Of a DNA stretch of 34,038 bases, positions 7,444 to 15,269 are shown piece by piece. The notes under the pieces are model-generated. The model searched no databases. It was given only the letters and a program-made list of their open reading frames with translations, and had not been told where the DNA came from. The stretch is taken from positions 1 to 34,038 of the forward strand of contig CANEHB010000020.1 of the NCBI GenBank assembly GCA_947427205.1, given 5' to 3'. Positions within the stretch are counted from its first letter, which is position 1. Every line of letters starts with the position of its first letter. The translations under genes were made by a program, and so were the position numbers. Source of the DNA: an uncultured Clostridium sp. (GTDB lineage Bacteria > Bacillota > Clostridia > TANB77 > CAG-508).

Positions 7444-7472
7444 ATTATATCATATTTCATTTTATTAGTAAA
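7444..7472 (-). promoter_or_regulatory. Promoter of the RyR-domain gene
   Basis: On the minus strand an extended -10 TGATATAAT (hexamer 7449-7444) is preceded at 17 nt by TTTACT (7472-7467, four of six). The inferred start is near 7437, leaving a leader of about 90 nt that contains both palindromes. Confidence 0.6.
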
Positions 7473-7482
7473 GTTATGTAAA

Positions 7483-7800
7483 TTAAATTATTTCTTTTTC
7501 CATCCATTCAAAAATCTCTTCATTTCCATCTATAATATCATACATTGTAATTGCTGGAACTTCATATTTATGCACAGATTTTATTTCTTTTTCTACTTCT
7601 TTAAATAATGATTTTTTTGTTCCCATTGTTAAGAAGTATTCATATTCTCTTACTATTTCACCTTTCCAATAGTATGAACTAAACCTTTTACTTTCTTGAA
7701 CATAACTTACTAATCTTTTAGCTAATAATCTATCAGAAATTTCCTTTGCATTTTCTTCATCATTACATGATGTAGTAACTATTGCATATTTATTTTCCAT
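7483..7800 (-). CDS. cutA: CutA1-family divalent-ion tolerance protein
   Basis: CutA1 proteins are small trimeric cytoplasmic proteins with a ferredoxin-like fold, linked to divalent metal tolerance in E. coli although their molecular role is unsettled. The 105-residue product has the family landmarks: an N-terminal strand with TTSCNDEENAKEI, the SSYYWKGEIV loop and strand, a KKSLFKEVEKEIKSVHKYEVPAI region and the C-terminal WMEKEI helix. Length is typical. GGAGAAAA stands before the ATG at 7800. It is the last gene of the SDR-HD-Ppx-HD-CutA operon, 50 nt after the second HD gene. No hairpin terminator is visible after it, so transcription may continue toward the RyR gene. Confidence 0.92.
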   Translation of the reverse strand: MENKYAIVTTSCNDEENAKEISDRLLAKRLVSYVQESKRFSSYYWKGEIVREYEYFLTMGTKKSLFKEVEKEIKSVHKYEVPAITMYDIIDGNEEIFEWMEKEII

Positions 7801-7850
7801 TTTTCTCCTCTTTCTTTTACTTTATTTAATTTACTAATATAAAAAAATAT

Positions 7851-8888
7851 CTAAAAATCAAAATCTAGCCAACCATATTTTGGAGAATTATAATTAGAAA
7901 CTTTTTCTATTATATCTTTCGCTTTTGATGATAATTCATTTATTCTCTTTCCTGATGCTAAAGGTACTATATATCTTCTTTTTATATTTAAACCAACACA
8001 ATATTTATTTTCTGGTTTAACTTCTCCTTCTCCTATTTTATCTGATTTTCTAAACTTCTTAAAAGCTTCTGAAATTTCTTTATATTCACAATTCTCTATC
8101 ATATGTACTATTTCTTTTTCTGATTTATTATATAAATCTTCTTTATTTATAAGATTTTTATTGTTCATCTTTTTTATAATATCTGCAATAAATTGTGATT
8201 TCAATTTATCTTTATTACTTTGAAAAGAATACCAAAGTAGGCTTGCTCCTTCTACAAATTTTTCTGCCATTTTTATATTACAAAAACCTAACTCTTCTAT
8301 ATTGTCTTCGTTTTTCATTACACATATATCATTATAGATTTCTCTAATTTCATCTAAATTCCAACCATTTATAAATGTTAAAATATCAGAAAAAGTATAT
8401 TCTAATCTATCTGCTGCAAGCTTTGGCGTACTATTATCAGCTATTGGATATAAAGTATAATCATCTACTTCTTCTAATTTTATATTATCTCTTTCTAATA
8501 ATTTCATTATTTCTCTGGAATTCTTTATTATTTCACTAGTATTAATCTGTGTTGATTCTTGTACCAAATAATCTCCATTTAGATAATCAATACAATGCCT
8601 AAAAGCAGGACTTGCTATATCGTGAAATAATCCTGCTAATGTTTGTTTTTTATCTTTTGTGAAATTCCAAATTATTAATGCCACCCCTACACTATGTGAT
8701 AAGCTTGAATAAAAAAATTTAACATTAAATAATTTTGTATAATCATTTCCAACTAATGCACTTATTTTATCTAATCTTTGCATTTCTGGGGTTTTTATAT
8801 ATTCTAATAAAAATTCTGGTATTTCTTCTGATAAAATATTAAAATACTCTCTTATTTGTGGATTTAATTTTCCTAAATATTCTTCCAT
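7851..8888 (-). CDS. HD-domain phosphohydrolase (second paralogue)
   Basis: HD-domain enzymes use a His/Asp metal site to hydrolyse phosphate esters of nucleotides. The 345-residue product has His65, the His89-Asp90 pair in GLFHDIASP, His98 and Asp159 in ADRLEY, so the metal site looks complete. The order resembles dGTPase/YfbR-type HD proteins. It is closely related to the HD gene at 9891-10931, sharing ALIIWNFT-DKKQTLAGLFHD and RRYIVPL. The ATG abuts the TAA of the Ppx-like gene with no gap, and GAGG is supplied by the end of that gene, so the two are translationally coupled. In E. coli Ppx and GppA an HD-like domain is fused after the ASKHA domains, so this may be the separate HD half of such an enzyme. 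The substrate is unknown. Confidence 0.87.
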   Translation of the reverse strand: MEEYLGKLNPQIREYFNILSEEIPEFLLEYIKTPEMQRLDKISALVGNDYTKLFNVKFFYSSLSHSVGVALIIWNFTKDKKQTLAGLFHDIASPAFRHCIDYLNGDYLVQESTQINTSEIIKNSREIMKLLERDNIKLEEVDDYTLYPIADNSTPKLAADRLEYTFSDILTFINGWNLDEIREIYNDICVMKNEDNIEELGFCNIKMAEKFVEGASLLWYSFQSNKDKLKSQFIADIIKKMNNKNLINKEDLYNKSEKEIVHMIENCEYKEISEAFKKFRKSDKIGEGEVKPENKYCVGLNIKRRYIVPLASGKRINELSSKAKDIIEKVSNYNSPKYGWLDFDF

Positions 8889-9767
8889 TTATTTTTCCTC
8901 ATTATTTATCAATCCATATACCATTGAAATATCTGTTGGAACTATATATTTTGCTCCAATTTCTTCTGCAACATCTAGTGCAAATGCACTCATTGCTCTT
9001 GTTGCATACCACCAATTTGGATCTTCTACCCTACTTCTTATCTCGTCTAATGATATTTCTTCATAATATCTTAAAGTATCTTTTTTTCTTGTTTCAATAT
9101 CCATCATTATTGGTTCTAATTCATCTTCAAATAAAGTATTTTTTTCATATGAAATTCCTGATTCTAAAGCAAAAAGCTTATGACCTCCTCCTGCTAAAAT
9201 TAATATATCTGCTTTTTCTTTTGGTATATTAAGCTTTTCTTTAACTTCTTCTCTTATTTTTTCTAATTTAGTGGTTGCTAAGTCTTCTCCTAAATCTGGA
9301 TATTTATTCATTATGTCTATAACTCCAAATGGTGTATTTACCATTTCCTTTATTCCATTATCATATATTGCTATTTCTGTTGAGCCTCCTCCTCCAATAA
9401 ATACAGCAACTTTTTGATTTACTTTTCTTACAGCTCCATATACTGTTAATTCATTTTCTTTTTCTGGTGAAATAATATCAAAATTTACTTTAGTTTCTTT
9501 ATAAAATACATCTAAAAATTCTTTTTTTTGCTCATCAGTTAGATTTCTAAACACACTTGTTCCACATATGTATACATTACCATATTTTTCTTTACATTCT
9601 TTTACTAAATTTATTAGTTCATTCACATCATTTGAATCTAATTTATTTTCTTTTTTAAAATTTCTTTTAAACTCAATAGTTCTTGTTTCTATGTGCTTTA
9701 CTTCTTTTCCATCATATAAATCTACTTTTGTACAAGTTGAACCAACTTCTATTATAATTTTTTCCAT
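8889..9767 (-). CDS. Ppx/GppA-like ASKHA phosphatase, no fused HD domain
   Basis: Ppx/GppA enzymes hydrolyse polyphosphate or pppGpp using an actin-like ATPase fold. The 292-residue product has the first phosphate loop EVGSTCTKVDLYDG (7-20), the catalytic-type stretch ISPEKENEL (about 99-107), the second phosphate loop VFIGGGGSTEIAIYD (about 122-136) and an adenosine-type motif LILAGGGHK. Family members usually begin with Asp-x-Gly-Ser; here it is Glu-Val-Gly-Ser. It is shorter than E. coli Ppx (about 513) because the C-terminal HD-like part is absent. HD genes lie on both sides, one directly coupled. A role in polyphosphate or alarmone turnover is an inference. Confidence 0.82.
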   Translation of the reverse strand: MEKIIIEVGSTCTKVDLYDGKEVKHIETRTIEFKRNFKKENKLDSNDVNELINLVKECKEKYGNVYICGTSVFRNLTDEQKKEFLDVFYKETKVNFDIISPEKENELTVYGAVRKVNQKVAVFIGGGGSTEIAIYDNGIKEMVNTPFGVIDIMNKYPDLGEDLATTKLEKIREEVKEKLNIPKEKADILILAGGGHKLFALESGISYEKNTLFEDELEPIMMDIETRKKDTLRYYEEISLDEIRSRVEDPNWWYATRAMSAFALDVAEEIGAKYIVPTDISMVYGLINNEEK

Positions 9768-9890
9768 ATTATTTCTACTTTCCCTTCTTTATAAAATATA
9801 TTTATGTAATTATTCTTATTAATTTCAAATTATATTTTGATAAATTTCTATCTAGTACACACTTAAAATTACAACTCTTACTGTCTTTTA

Positions 9891-10931
9891 TTAAATATTG
9901 AAATCTAAATAAGCATATTTTGGTGTTTCATAATTTAAGTAATCTTCTATAATATTTTTTGCTTTTTCTGATACATTGTCTATTCTTATTCCGTCTGCTA
10001 CTAAAGGAACGATATATCTTCTTTTAGTTTTTGCACTAATACAAAATTTATCTTCAACTGCATCATCACTTTCATGAATCATTGTTAGTTCTCTAAATTT
10101 TTTAAATGAATCTGATATATTATCCACTTTGCAATTTTCTATCTTTTCTATCATTTCCTTTTCAGATAGCGTATATAGATCTTTTACTGTAACTAAGCCT
10201 TTTTCGCTCATTTTTTTCATTATAGTTGCATAAAACGTTAATGTTAACTTATCTTGATTTGATATCCAGTTCATCCACATTTTCTTAGCACCACTAACAA
10301 ATTCTTCTGCTATTTCTAATGTTTTAAATCCTAATTCTTCTATCCCATCTTCATTTTTTAAAATTGTTATGTTTTTGTATATTTTTTTTATTTGTTCTAA
10401 GTTCCATATATTACGTGAACATATACTATGTGTTAGTGTATATTCAAGTCTATCTGATGAAAGTCTTGGTGTATCATTATCTGCTATTGGATATTTATGA
10501 TAATCTGAAACTTCTTCTACTAATATATTATCTTTTTGTAATAATTTCATTATCTCTTCTGATTCTGTTATCATTTTTGCTGTTAATTCTTCAGTTGATT
10601 CTTGTTTTTCATAATCTCCATTCATAAAATCTATACAATGCTTAAATACTGGTGTTGATATATCATGAAATAATCCTGCTAATGTTTGTTTTTTATCTCT
10701 TGTAAAATTCCAAATTATTAGTGCTAAACCTATACTATGCCTTAGATTAGAATAAAAAAATTTTTTAGTATATAACTTTGTATAATCAGTACCACATCCA
10801 CACCCTACTTTATCTATTCTTCTCATAGCATCTGTATTAACATAATCATATAAAAATTCTGGTATATTTTCTGATAAAATTTCAAAATAGTCTTTTGTTA
10901 ATTTATCTAAATTTTCAAAATATTCACTCAT
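9891..10931 (-). CDS. HD-domain phosphohydrolase (first paralogue)
   Basis: The 346-residue product is a close paralogue of the HD gene at 7851-8888, with the same metal residues: His65, His89-Asp90 in GLFHDISTP, His98 and Asp160 in SSDRLEY. Near the N-terminus it has a Cys-Gly-Cys-Gly stretch (44-47) that the paralogue lacks. It lies 72 nt after the SDR gene and 123 nt before the Ppx-like gene, with no terminator seen in either gap, so it is placed in the same operon. AAGGA stands about 10 nt before the ATG. A flanking pair of HD enzymes around one ASKHA enzyme suggests duplication followed by specialisation. The substrate is unknown. Confidence 0.86.
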   Translation of the reverse strand: MSEYFENLDKLTKDYFEILSENIPEFLYDYVNTDAMRRIDKVGCGCGTDYTKLYTKKFFYSNLRHSIGLALIIWNFTRDKKQTLAGLFHDISTPVFKHCIDFMNGDYEKQESTEELTAKMITESEEIMKLLQKDNILVEEVSDYHKYPIADNDTPRLSSDRLEYTLTHSICSRNIWNLEQIKKIYKNITILKNEDGIEELGFKTLEIAEEFVSGAKKMWMNWISNQDKLTLTFYATIMKKMSEKGLVTVKDLYTLSEKEMIEKIENCKVDNISDSFKKFRELTMIHESDDAVEDKFCISAKTKRRYIVPLVADGIRIDNVSEKAKNIIEDYLNYETPKYAYLDFNI

Positions 10932-11003
10932 TTTAATTTGTTCCTTATTCTAATTTCTATTACTTTACTTAATTTATAGGTTTAAGTTATTTTCTACATT
11001 TAA

Positions 11004-11768
11004 CTAATTAGATTTCTCTTTTTTTCTTTGCATATGATAAGTACATTTTGCAAGAATTGGTGTTGGTACTATTTTAGAAAAAAACTTAGCACATTTTATT
11101 TGAAATCCTGGTACTATATAAAATTTATTTTTTAAAAATTTATCTACTGTATATTTCGCTACATATTCACTTGATAATGAACTTATTTCAAATTTTACAT
11201 TAGCTACATTATTAAAATTAGTTCTAACTGGTCCTGGACATAATATACTAATTTTTACATCTGATTTTTCTTTCTTTAATTCTTCTCTTATTGCTTCTGA
11301 AAGTCTTACAACATAATTTTTTGATGCATAATATGTTGACATAAGTGGACCTGGTAAAAATCCGGCTATTGATGCAACATTTAAAATTTTTCCATTATTT
11401 TTTTCTTTCATATCTTTTAAATATAATTTTGTAAGTACATGCATAGCTGTTATATTAGTATCAATTATACTAATATCTTTTTCTAATTCTGTTTTCGTAA
11501 AATTTCCAAAATCCCCTAAACCTGCATTATTTACTAAAATATCTATATTCTTAACTTTTTCATGTAAATCTATACAATTATCTCTGCTTGATAAATCTAC
11601 ACTTAAATATTCTACTTTTGCATTATATTCTTCTTTTAATTCTTTTTTTAAGCTTTCAAGTTTTTCTACATTTCTTGCAACTAAAACTATATCATAGTTT
11701 TCTTTAGCAAATTCTCTTGCTAAATCTCTTCCAATTCCCGAAGATGCACCAGTAATTAAAACTCTCAT
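11004..11768 (-). CDS. Short-chain dehydrogenase/reductase (classical SDR)
   Basis: SDR enzymes carry out NAD(P)-dependent oxidation or reduction of carbonyl/alcohol groups. The 254-residue product has TGASSGIG (6-13) for cofactor binding, NNAG (80-83), the catalytic Ser133 in NVASIAG and Tyr146-x3-Lys150, all in classical order, then the PGPVRTNF motif. An Arg at the end of beta-2 (LVARN) hints at NADP(H). The C-terminal 40 residues are hydrophobic and basic (KCAKFFSKIVPTPILAK), so membrane association is possible. Substrate cannot be read from sequence. GGAG precedes the ATG, and a strong promoter lies 27 nt upstream. It is the first gene of the five-gene operon ending with cutA. Confidence 0.93.
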   Translation of the reverse strand: MRVLITGASSGIGRDLAREFAKENYDIVLVARNVEKLESLKKELKEEYNAKVEYLSVDLSSRDNCIDLHEKVKNIDILVNNAGLGDFGNFTKTELEKDISIIDTNITAMHVLTKLYLKDMKEKNNGKILNVASIAGFLPGPLMSTYYASKNYVVRLSEAIREELKKEKSDVKISILCPGPVRTNFNNVANVKFEISSLSSEYVAKYTVDKFLKNKFYIVPGFQIKCAKFFSKIVPTPILAKCTYHMQRKKEKSN

Positions 11769-11794
11769 ATTATCTCTCCTTTGACTATAAAGCT

Positions 11795-11822
11795 ATTATA
11801 TTTCATTTTATATTTTTGTCAA
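11795..11822 (-). promoter_or_regulatory. Strong housekeeping promoter for the SDR operon
   Basis: On the minus strand a perfect -35 TTGACA (11822-11817), 16 nt, and a perfect -10 TATAAT (11800-11795). It gives a leader of about 20 nt before the SDR start codon. Confidence 0.85.
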
Positions 11823-11912
11823 GGAAAAAAATTGTATTCATTTTACTGCCAAAACTTATTAATAAATATTCGTAAAACTTTATTGTAAAAAATTTTCTAA
11901 CAAAATAAAAAA

Positions 11913-11940
11913 CAACGCAGTGGACAGTTCCACTACGTTG
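11913..11940 (-). terminator. Orphan GC-rich terminator
   Basis: CAACG pairs with CGTTG, then one mismatch, then AGTGGA pairs with TCCACT around a 4-nt loop. On the minus strand TTTTTTATTTTG follows. No intact gene ends here; it lies 64 nt past the decayed frame at 12004-12123 and was probably that gene's terminator. Confidence 0.8.
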
Positions 11941-12003
11941 CAAAAATATTTCTACTTCAGCTCTTAAAACACAAAATTTGAAAATTCAGTCTCACCTCTT
12001 TGA

Positions 12004-12123
12004 TTACCTCATGCCTTTTGCAATTGTCTTCAGAACATAGCTTACCGAAAACTCAATCATCTGCAGATTCTTTATCGCTATCCATTCAGAAAACTCCTGA
12101 TTTATAATAAGCCTTATTGCATT
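12004..12123 (-). pseudogene. Remnant C-terminal end of a foreign-looking gene
   Basis: A 39-codon open stretch without a credible start ends at TAA (12006-12004). It reads FSEWIAIKNLQMIEF followed by SVSYVLKTIAKGMR. Codon use (CTG, TCG, GGC, AGG, ACA) is unlike the AT-biased neighbours and like the RyR and secreted-protein genes. A terminator 64 nt downstream is intact. It looks like the tail of a deleted or decayed gene. I do not recognise the family. The alternative is that this is non-coding DNA. Confidence 0.45.
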
Positions 12124-12154
12124 TTATACAATGTTTCAGACATTTGTAAATTAA

Positions 12155-12193
12155 AAAGCATAAAATTAGATATATTACCTAACTTCATGCTTT
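12155..12193 (-). terminator. Terminator of the four-gene operon
   Basis: 15-bp stem 12155-12169 with 12179-12193 around a 9-nt loop. Two positions pair as G-U only in the minus-strand transcript and would be A-C mismatches on the plus strand, so the hairpin is made for minus-strand RNA. TTTTTAATTT follows. It lies 29 nt past the stop at 12223. Confidence 0.82.
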
Positions 12194-12222
12194 ATTTTTT
12201 TACTATTCAACTATACTATATA

Positions 12223-13794
12223 TTATGCAAGTTCCATTCCTGAATCTTCCATTTCTTGTGTATTTACTGACTTTTCTGGATTTTCCAGTTTCTTTAGTTT
12301 TTCATCATCTTTTTCTATTGAACTACTTAATTTTTCAACAATAGAACTAGCAAAATTACGCATCATTGATTTTATACCTTTGCTAGCTGTTGTTTTATTT
12401 TTAGAAACTTTAGTTTTTGCTTCAACTATTTTATCACTAGCAAATTCTGCACCCTCTAATATTTTATCACCTGTATATTTTGCACCCTCTACAAATTTTC
12501 CTGCTGACCAGACAGCTCCTTTACCCACTGCTTCTAAAGGAATAGAAGCTATTGCTACTGCAGTTGCTGCACCTTTATATGTAGCTTTTCCAAATTTTAA
12601 AGCTTCTCTTTTAGTAGTTTCTTTGACATTATTCACAGTGTCTTTTGCTACTTGAACTCCTGCTCTTGCATATGCTCCAGCCATTTCTTTAGTATCATCA
12701 ACGCCATTTCTAAATTTATCTGCACTTATAAATCCACTTTCTGCCATTTTTTCGGCAAACTTAGCTAATCTAGAATCTTTTTTCACTATATTTTTCTTAG
12801 TGTCAAATCCTTTAGCTGCTACTTTTTCTGCTAAATCTTTCTTTCCAAAAAGTGCAACTCCTTTAGCTCCTAATGAAGTTACTTTTATTTTTCCTTGTGC
12901 AAAAAAAGTTTTAAAACCTAAAGAACTATTGCTAATACCTTTTACAGCTCCAGTAACACCTGAATTTCTATCTTCATGTGCAATTTGCCACTGTTTTGAT
13001 TCTTGTTGTTTATCTGAAGCTTCTCTAGCTAAATTCATATAATTTAAGTCGGTTTGTGCATCTACATTACCTAAACCTTCTTTTACATCTTTTCCAAATT
13101 GTTCAACTTTTCCTTTAGCGAATTTCGCACCTGCTATTGTAGCTTTTTTAGCTGCTTTTGCACCTTCTATTGCTGTATCTTTAACATATTCTCCTGCTTC
13201 AATAGCAGTCTTTTTTGCATATCTTGCTCCATCAGCTACTGTAAAGCCAAAATCTGCAGCTCTTTCCATTACATTACCAAGTCTTGAATCCTTCATTATG
13301 TAGTCTCTACCTTTAGAAACTACAGTTTCTTGCATTTTATCTGCCAAACCTTTTTGTCCAAATAAAGCTAAGCCTTTTCCAACTATTGAAGTTACTTTTA
13401 GTGCTCCTTCAACTCTTTTTGCTCTTTTATCTAAAGATCTATTTTTCGTAGCTGTAACTTTACTTGTAATAGTATCTGTTCTATTTTGATTTTGGCTTTC
13501 CCAGTACTCATTTTCTTTAGCCTTTAATCCTGCATGAGCTCCTAATTCTATTTCACTAGCTAAACTTTGAGAATCTATATCTCCAAATTCTTTGCTAATT
13601 CTTTTTGCTTGTTCTTCTAATCCTCTTCTTACTGCTTCTGCTGTAATCCCAGGGATTTGTGGAACTAGATTTGCAAAATTTTTCAAATCGCTTTTAATAT
13701 GTTCTTTTGTTTCTCTAGTACAATTTTTAAAAGCTTCATTTAATTCTACAAAACTTTCTATATCTTCTGGCTTTATATCTTGTTTTTCACTCAT
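12223..13794 (-). CDS. Large Ala/Lys-rich protein with internal duplication
   Basis: I do not recognise a family. The 523-residue product contains an ungapped internal repeat: residues about 118-205 and 289-376 align at a constant offset of 171, sharing KVTS, KG.ALFG.K.LA.K and KDSRL. Each copy is followed by long amphipathic Ala/Lys/Gly helices with imperfect 11-residue-like periods (GAKAAKKATIAGAKFAKGK; GAKYTGDKILEGAEFASDK), reminiscent of group-3 LEA or apolipoprotein-like sequences. A short hydrophobic run lies at about 410-422 (ATAVAIASIPL). No signal peptide is seen. GGGAGAAA precedes the ATG and overlaps the stop region of a 53-residue gene, so it is the last gene of a four-gene operon closed by the terminator at 12155-12193. 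Membrane-surface binding, scaffolding or stress protection are possible; none is shown. Confidence 0.8.
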   Translation of the reverse strand: MSEKQDIKPEDIESFVELNEAFKNCTRETKEHIKSDLKNFANLVPQIPGITAEAVRRGLEEQAKRISKEFGDIDSQSLASEIELGAHAGLKAKENEYWESQNQNRTDTITSKVTATKNRSLDKRAKRVEGALKVTSIVGKGLALFGQKGLADKMQETVVSKGRDYIMKDSRLGNVMERAADFGFTVADGARYAKKTAIEAGEYVKDTAIEGAKAAKKATIAGAKFAKGKVEQFGKDVKEGLGNVDAQTDLNYMNLAREASDKQQESKQWQIAHEDRNSGVTGAVKGISNSSLGFKTFFAQGKIKVTSLGAKGVALFGKKDLAEKVAAKGFDTKKNIVKKDSRLAKFAEKMAESGFISADKFRNGVDDTKEMAGAYARAGVQVAKDTVNNVKETTKREALKFGKATYKGAATAVAIASIPLEAVGKGAVWSAGKFVEGAKYTGDKILEGAEFASDKIVEAKTKVSKNKTTASKGIKSMMRNFASSIVEKLSSSIEKDDEKLKKLENPEKSVNTQEMEDSGMELA

Positions 13795-13806
13795 AATCGT
13801 TTCTCC

Positions 13807-13968
13807 CTAACCTTGTATTTCTGTTAAAATTTCATCTATGTTGTTCATTATATTTTTCTTTCGAGAATCTATTTTTTCTAACATGCTATCTAAATCTTCA
13901 ACTGAAGAATTATCTAAATTAACAATTCTTCCATCTATAAATATCTCTCCAATTTTTTCAGTATTCAT
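13807..13968 (-). CDS. Small protein, 53 aa, beta-hairpin plus helix type
   Basis: Starts MNTEKIGEIFIDGRIVNLD and ends IDEILTEIQG. The pattern is a short beta-hairpin (IxIxGxxVxL), a turn with NSS, then an amphipathic helix (VEDLDSMLEKIDSRKKNI). TAGGAG, made of the upstream gene's stop, lies about 6 nt before the ATG, and its own stop precedes the next gene by 12 nt. It aligns along most of its length with the 57-residue gene at 14882-15055, so the operon carries two copies of one small-protein family. Function unknown; a partner or adaptor of its large neighbours is a reasonable guess. Confidence 0.8.
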   Translation of the reverse strand: MNTEKIGEIFIDGRIVNLDNSSVEDLDSMLEKIDSRKKNIMNNIDEILTEIQG

Positions 13969-13977
13969 AATTTTCTC

Positions 13978-14859
13978 CTATTCATTAGTAGCAAGATTAA
14001 ATTCAGAATTAATCATATCTCTTAATTCTTCAATTTTTGCTACAAGATATATTGTTTGTTCATTAATAGAATCACTAATAGCAATATTATTCTGCTCTAC
14101 TTTTATTAATTCACTTTCCATTTTTTGAATAACATCTTTTTCAAATTTAGCTTTTCCTGCAAATTTATTTAAAATTTTATTTATTAAATTTGTAATGAAA
14201 TTAACACCTTCTACTACTGCTACATCTGAATTTCTATATTTTGTAATTTCATCAAAATCTTTTTTGGTAGCTAAAATGCAATCAGTTAGTTTTGCTTCAC
14301 ATTCTAATATTATTTCATCATATCCAGCATATTTGTTTATCAAAGCTTCTAGTTTTGATGTGTAAGTATCTAACGGATCTTTTAAATTTTCTAATAGTGC
14401 ACTATATTTCTCAAATTCTTCTCTATTTACAGTTGAATTTACTACTTTTTGAAATTCTTGTTTTTTTGAAATATACTCAACATATTTTGAGCTTTCTAAA
14501 AAGCTTATTCTATCTTCTGCAACTTTTTTAAAATTGGCAAATGCAATTTTTTGATTAGCTTGAAGCTCTTGTATTTCAACTTGTATATTAAAAAATTGTT
14601 CTTTTCGCTTATCATAATTTTTTTGAAATTCTGCTTTATATTTATTTAATATCCTATCTTTTTCTTCTATATGGTCACTAATATTTTTTCCATAGTATTT
14701 TATTTGACTATCAATATTTTCCTCAATTGTACTAATTTTAGTTTCATAATATTCACTAATTTCCTTATTAAATTTAGCTATTTGTATTTCCAATTTTTGA
14801 ACTTCTAACTCACTTAAATCTCTTATTTGAGTCATTAATTTAGTTCCTACGTTTTCCAT
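13978..14859 (-). CDS. Coiled-coil protein of unknown function, 293 aa
   Basis: The product is almost entirely charged helix with heptad-like spacing, including SELEVQKLEIQIAKFNKEI near the N-terminus and KFEKDVIQKMESELIKVEQ near the C-terminus. One short hydrophobic stretch (VAVVEGVNFITNLINKIL, about 205-225) breaks the coil and could be a membrane-touching or oligomerisation helix. There is no signal peptide. The start is placed at the ATG at 14859 because GAGGGG lies 7 nt upstream; a frame from 14880 lacks that support. It lies between two small related genes and ahead of the large duplicated protein. The architecture recalls phage-shock, toxic-anion-resistance or septum-associated coiled-coil proteins, but no family motif is recognisable. 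Confidence 0.8.
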   Translation of the reverse strand: MENVGTKLMTQIRDLSELEVQKLEIQIAKFNKEISEYYETKISTIEENIDSQIKYYGKNISDHIEEKDRILNKYKAEFQKNYDKRKEQFFNIQVEIQELQANQKIAFANFKKVAEDRISFLESSKYVEYISKKQEFQKVVNSTVNREEFEKYSALLENLKDPLDTYTSKLEALINKYAGYDEIILECEAKLTDCILATKKDFDEITKYRNSDVAVVEGVNFITNLINKILNKFAGKAKFEKDVIQKMESELIKVEQNNIAISDSINEQTIYLVAKIEELRDMINSEFNLATNE

Positions 14860-14881
14860 TTTGTATCCCCTCACATTCACA

Positions 14882-15055
14882 TTACTTTGAATTTATCTCT
14901 GGTAAAAAATTATATCTTTCATTATATTTCATTATTCTTTTATATAGCACAACTTCTCTTTGTTTTAATTCTCTATATAAATCAAGTAATTGCTCATCTG
15001 AAAAATTACTATAATTAATTGTTTTACCCATTATTGTAATTTTTTTCTCTTCCAT
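14882..15055 (-). CDS. Small protein, 57 aa, paralogue of the 53-aa gene
   Basis: Starts MEEKKITIMGKTINYSNF and continues SDEQLLDLYRELKQREVVL. It has the same plan as the 53-residue protein: a beta-hairpin IxIxGxxIxY, an N-F-S turn, and an amphipathic helix beginning DEQLLDLYREL. AAGGAG stands about 7 nt before the ATG at 15055. Its TAA lies 22 nt before the next start. It opens the four-gene operon. No convincing promoter was found in 15060-15225; that stretch is AT-rich and holds TAAAAT-like -10 candidates without a good -35. Confidence 0.8.
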   Translation of the reverse strand: MEEKKITIMGKTINYSNFSDEQLLDLYRELKQREVVLYKRIMKYNERYNFLPEINSK

Positions 15056-15225
15056 AATTTCTCCTTGTAAAAATAATATCTCTGATACTATTTTACCATT
15101 AATTTATTCAAATCTAATAAAAGTAACATAAAAGATATTTTAATTTAATATTTGTAAAATTTATAACATATAAAAGAATTATAAAATTGTTTAATATTCA
15201 CTAATTCTTTAAAAAAATAAAAAAC

Positions 15226-15259
15226 CTTAAAATATTAGTAATATACTTAATATTTTAAG
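15226..15259 (-). terminator. Terminator of the amylase operon
   Basis: Perfect 12-bp arms 15226-15237 and 15248-15259, 10-nt loop. On the minus strand GTTTTTTATTTTTTT follows. It lies 10 nt past the amylase stop. Confidence 0.85.
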
Positions 15260-15269
15260 AGTTTCTATT

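Noticed and set aside
12380..13810. Several plus-strand open frames opposite the 523-residue gene and its start
   Set aside because: They mirror the Ala/Lys codons of the real gene, overlap each other in parts, and lack start signals. The minus-strand gene fits the operon and has a ribosome binding site.
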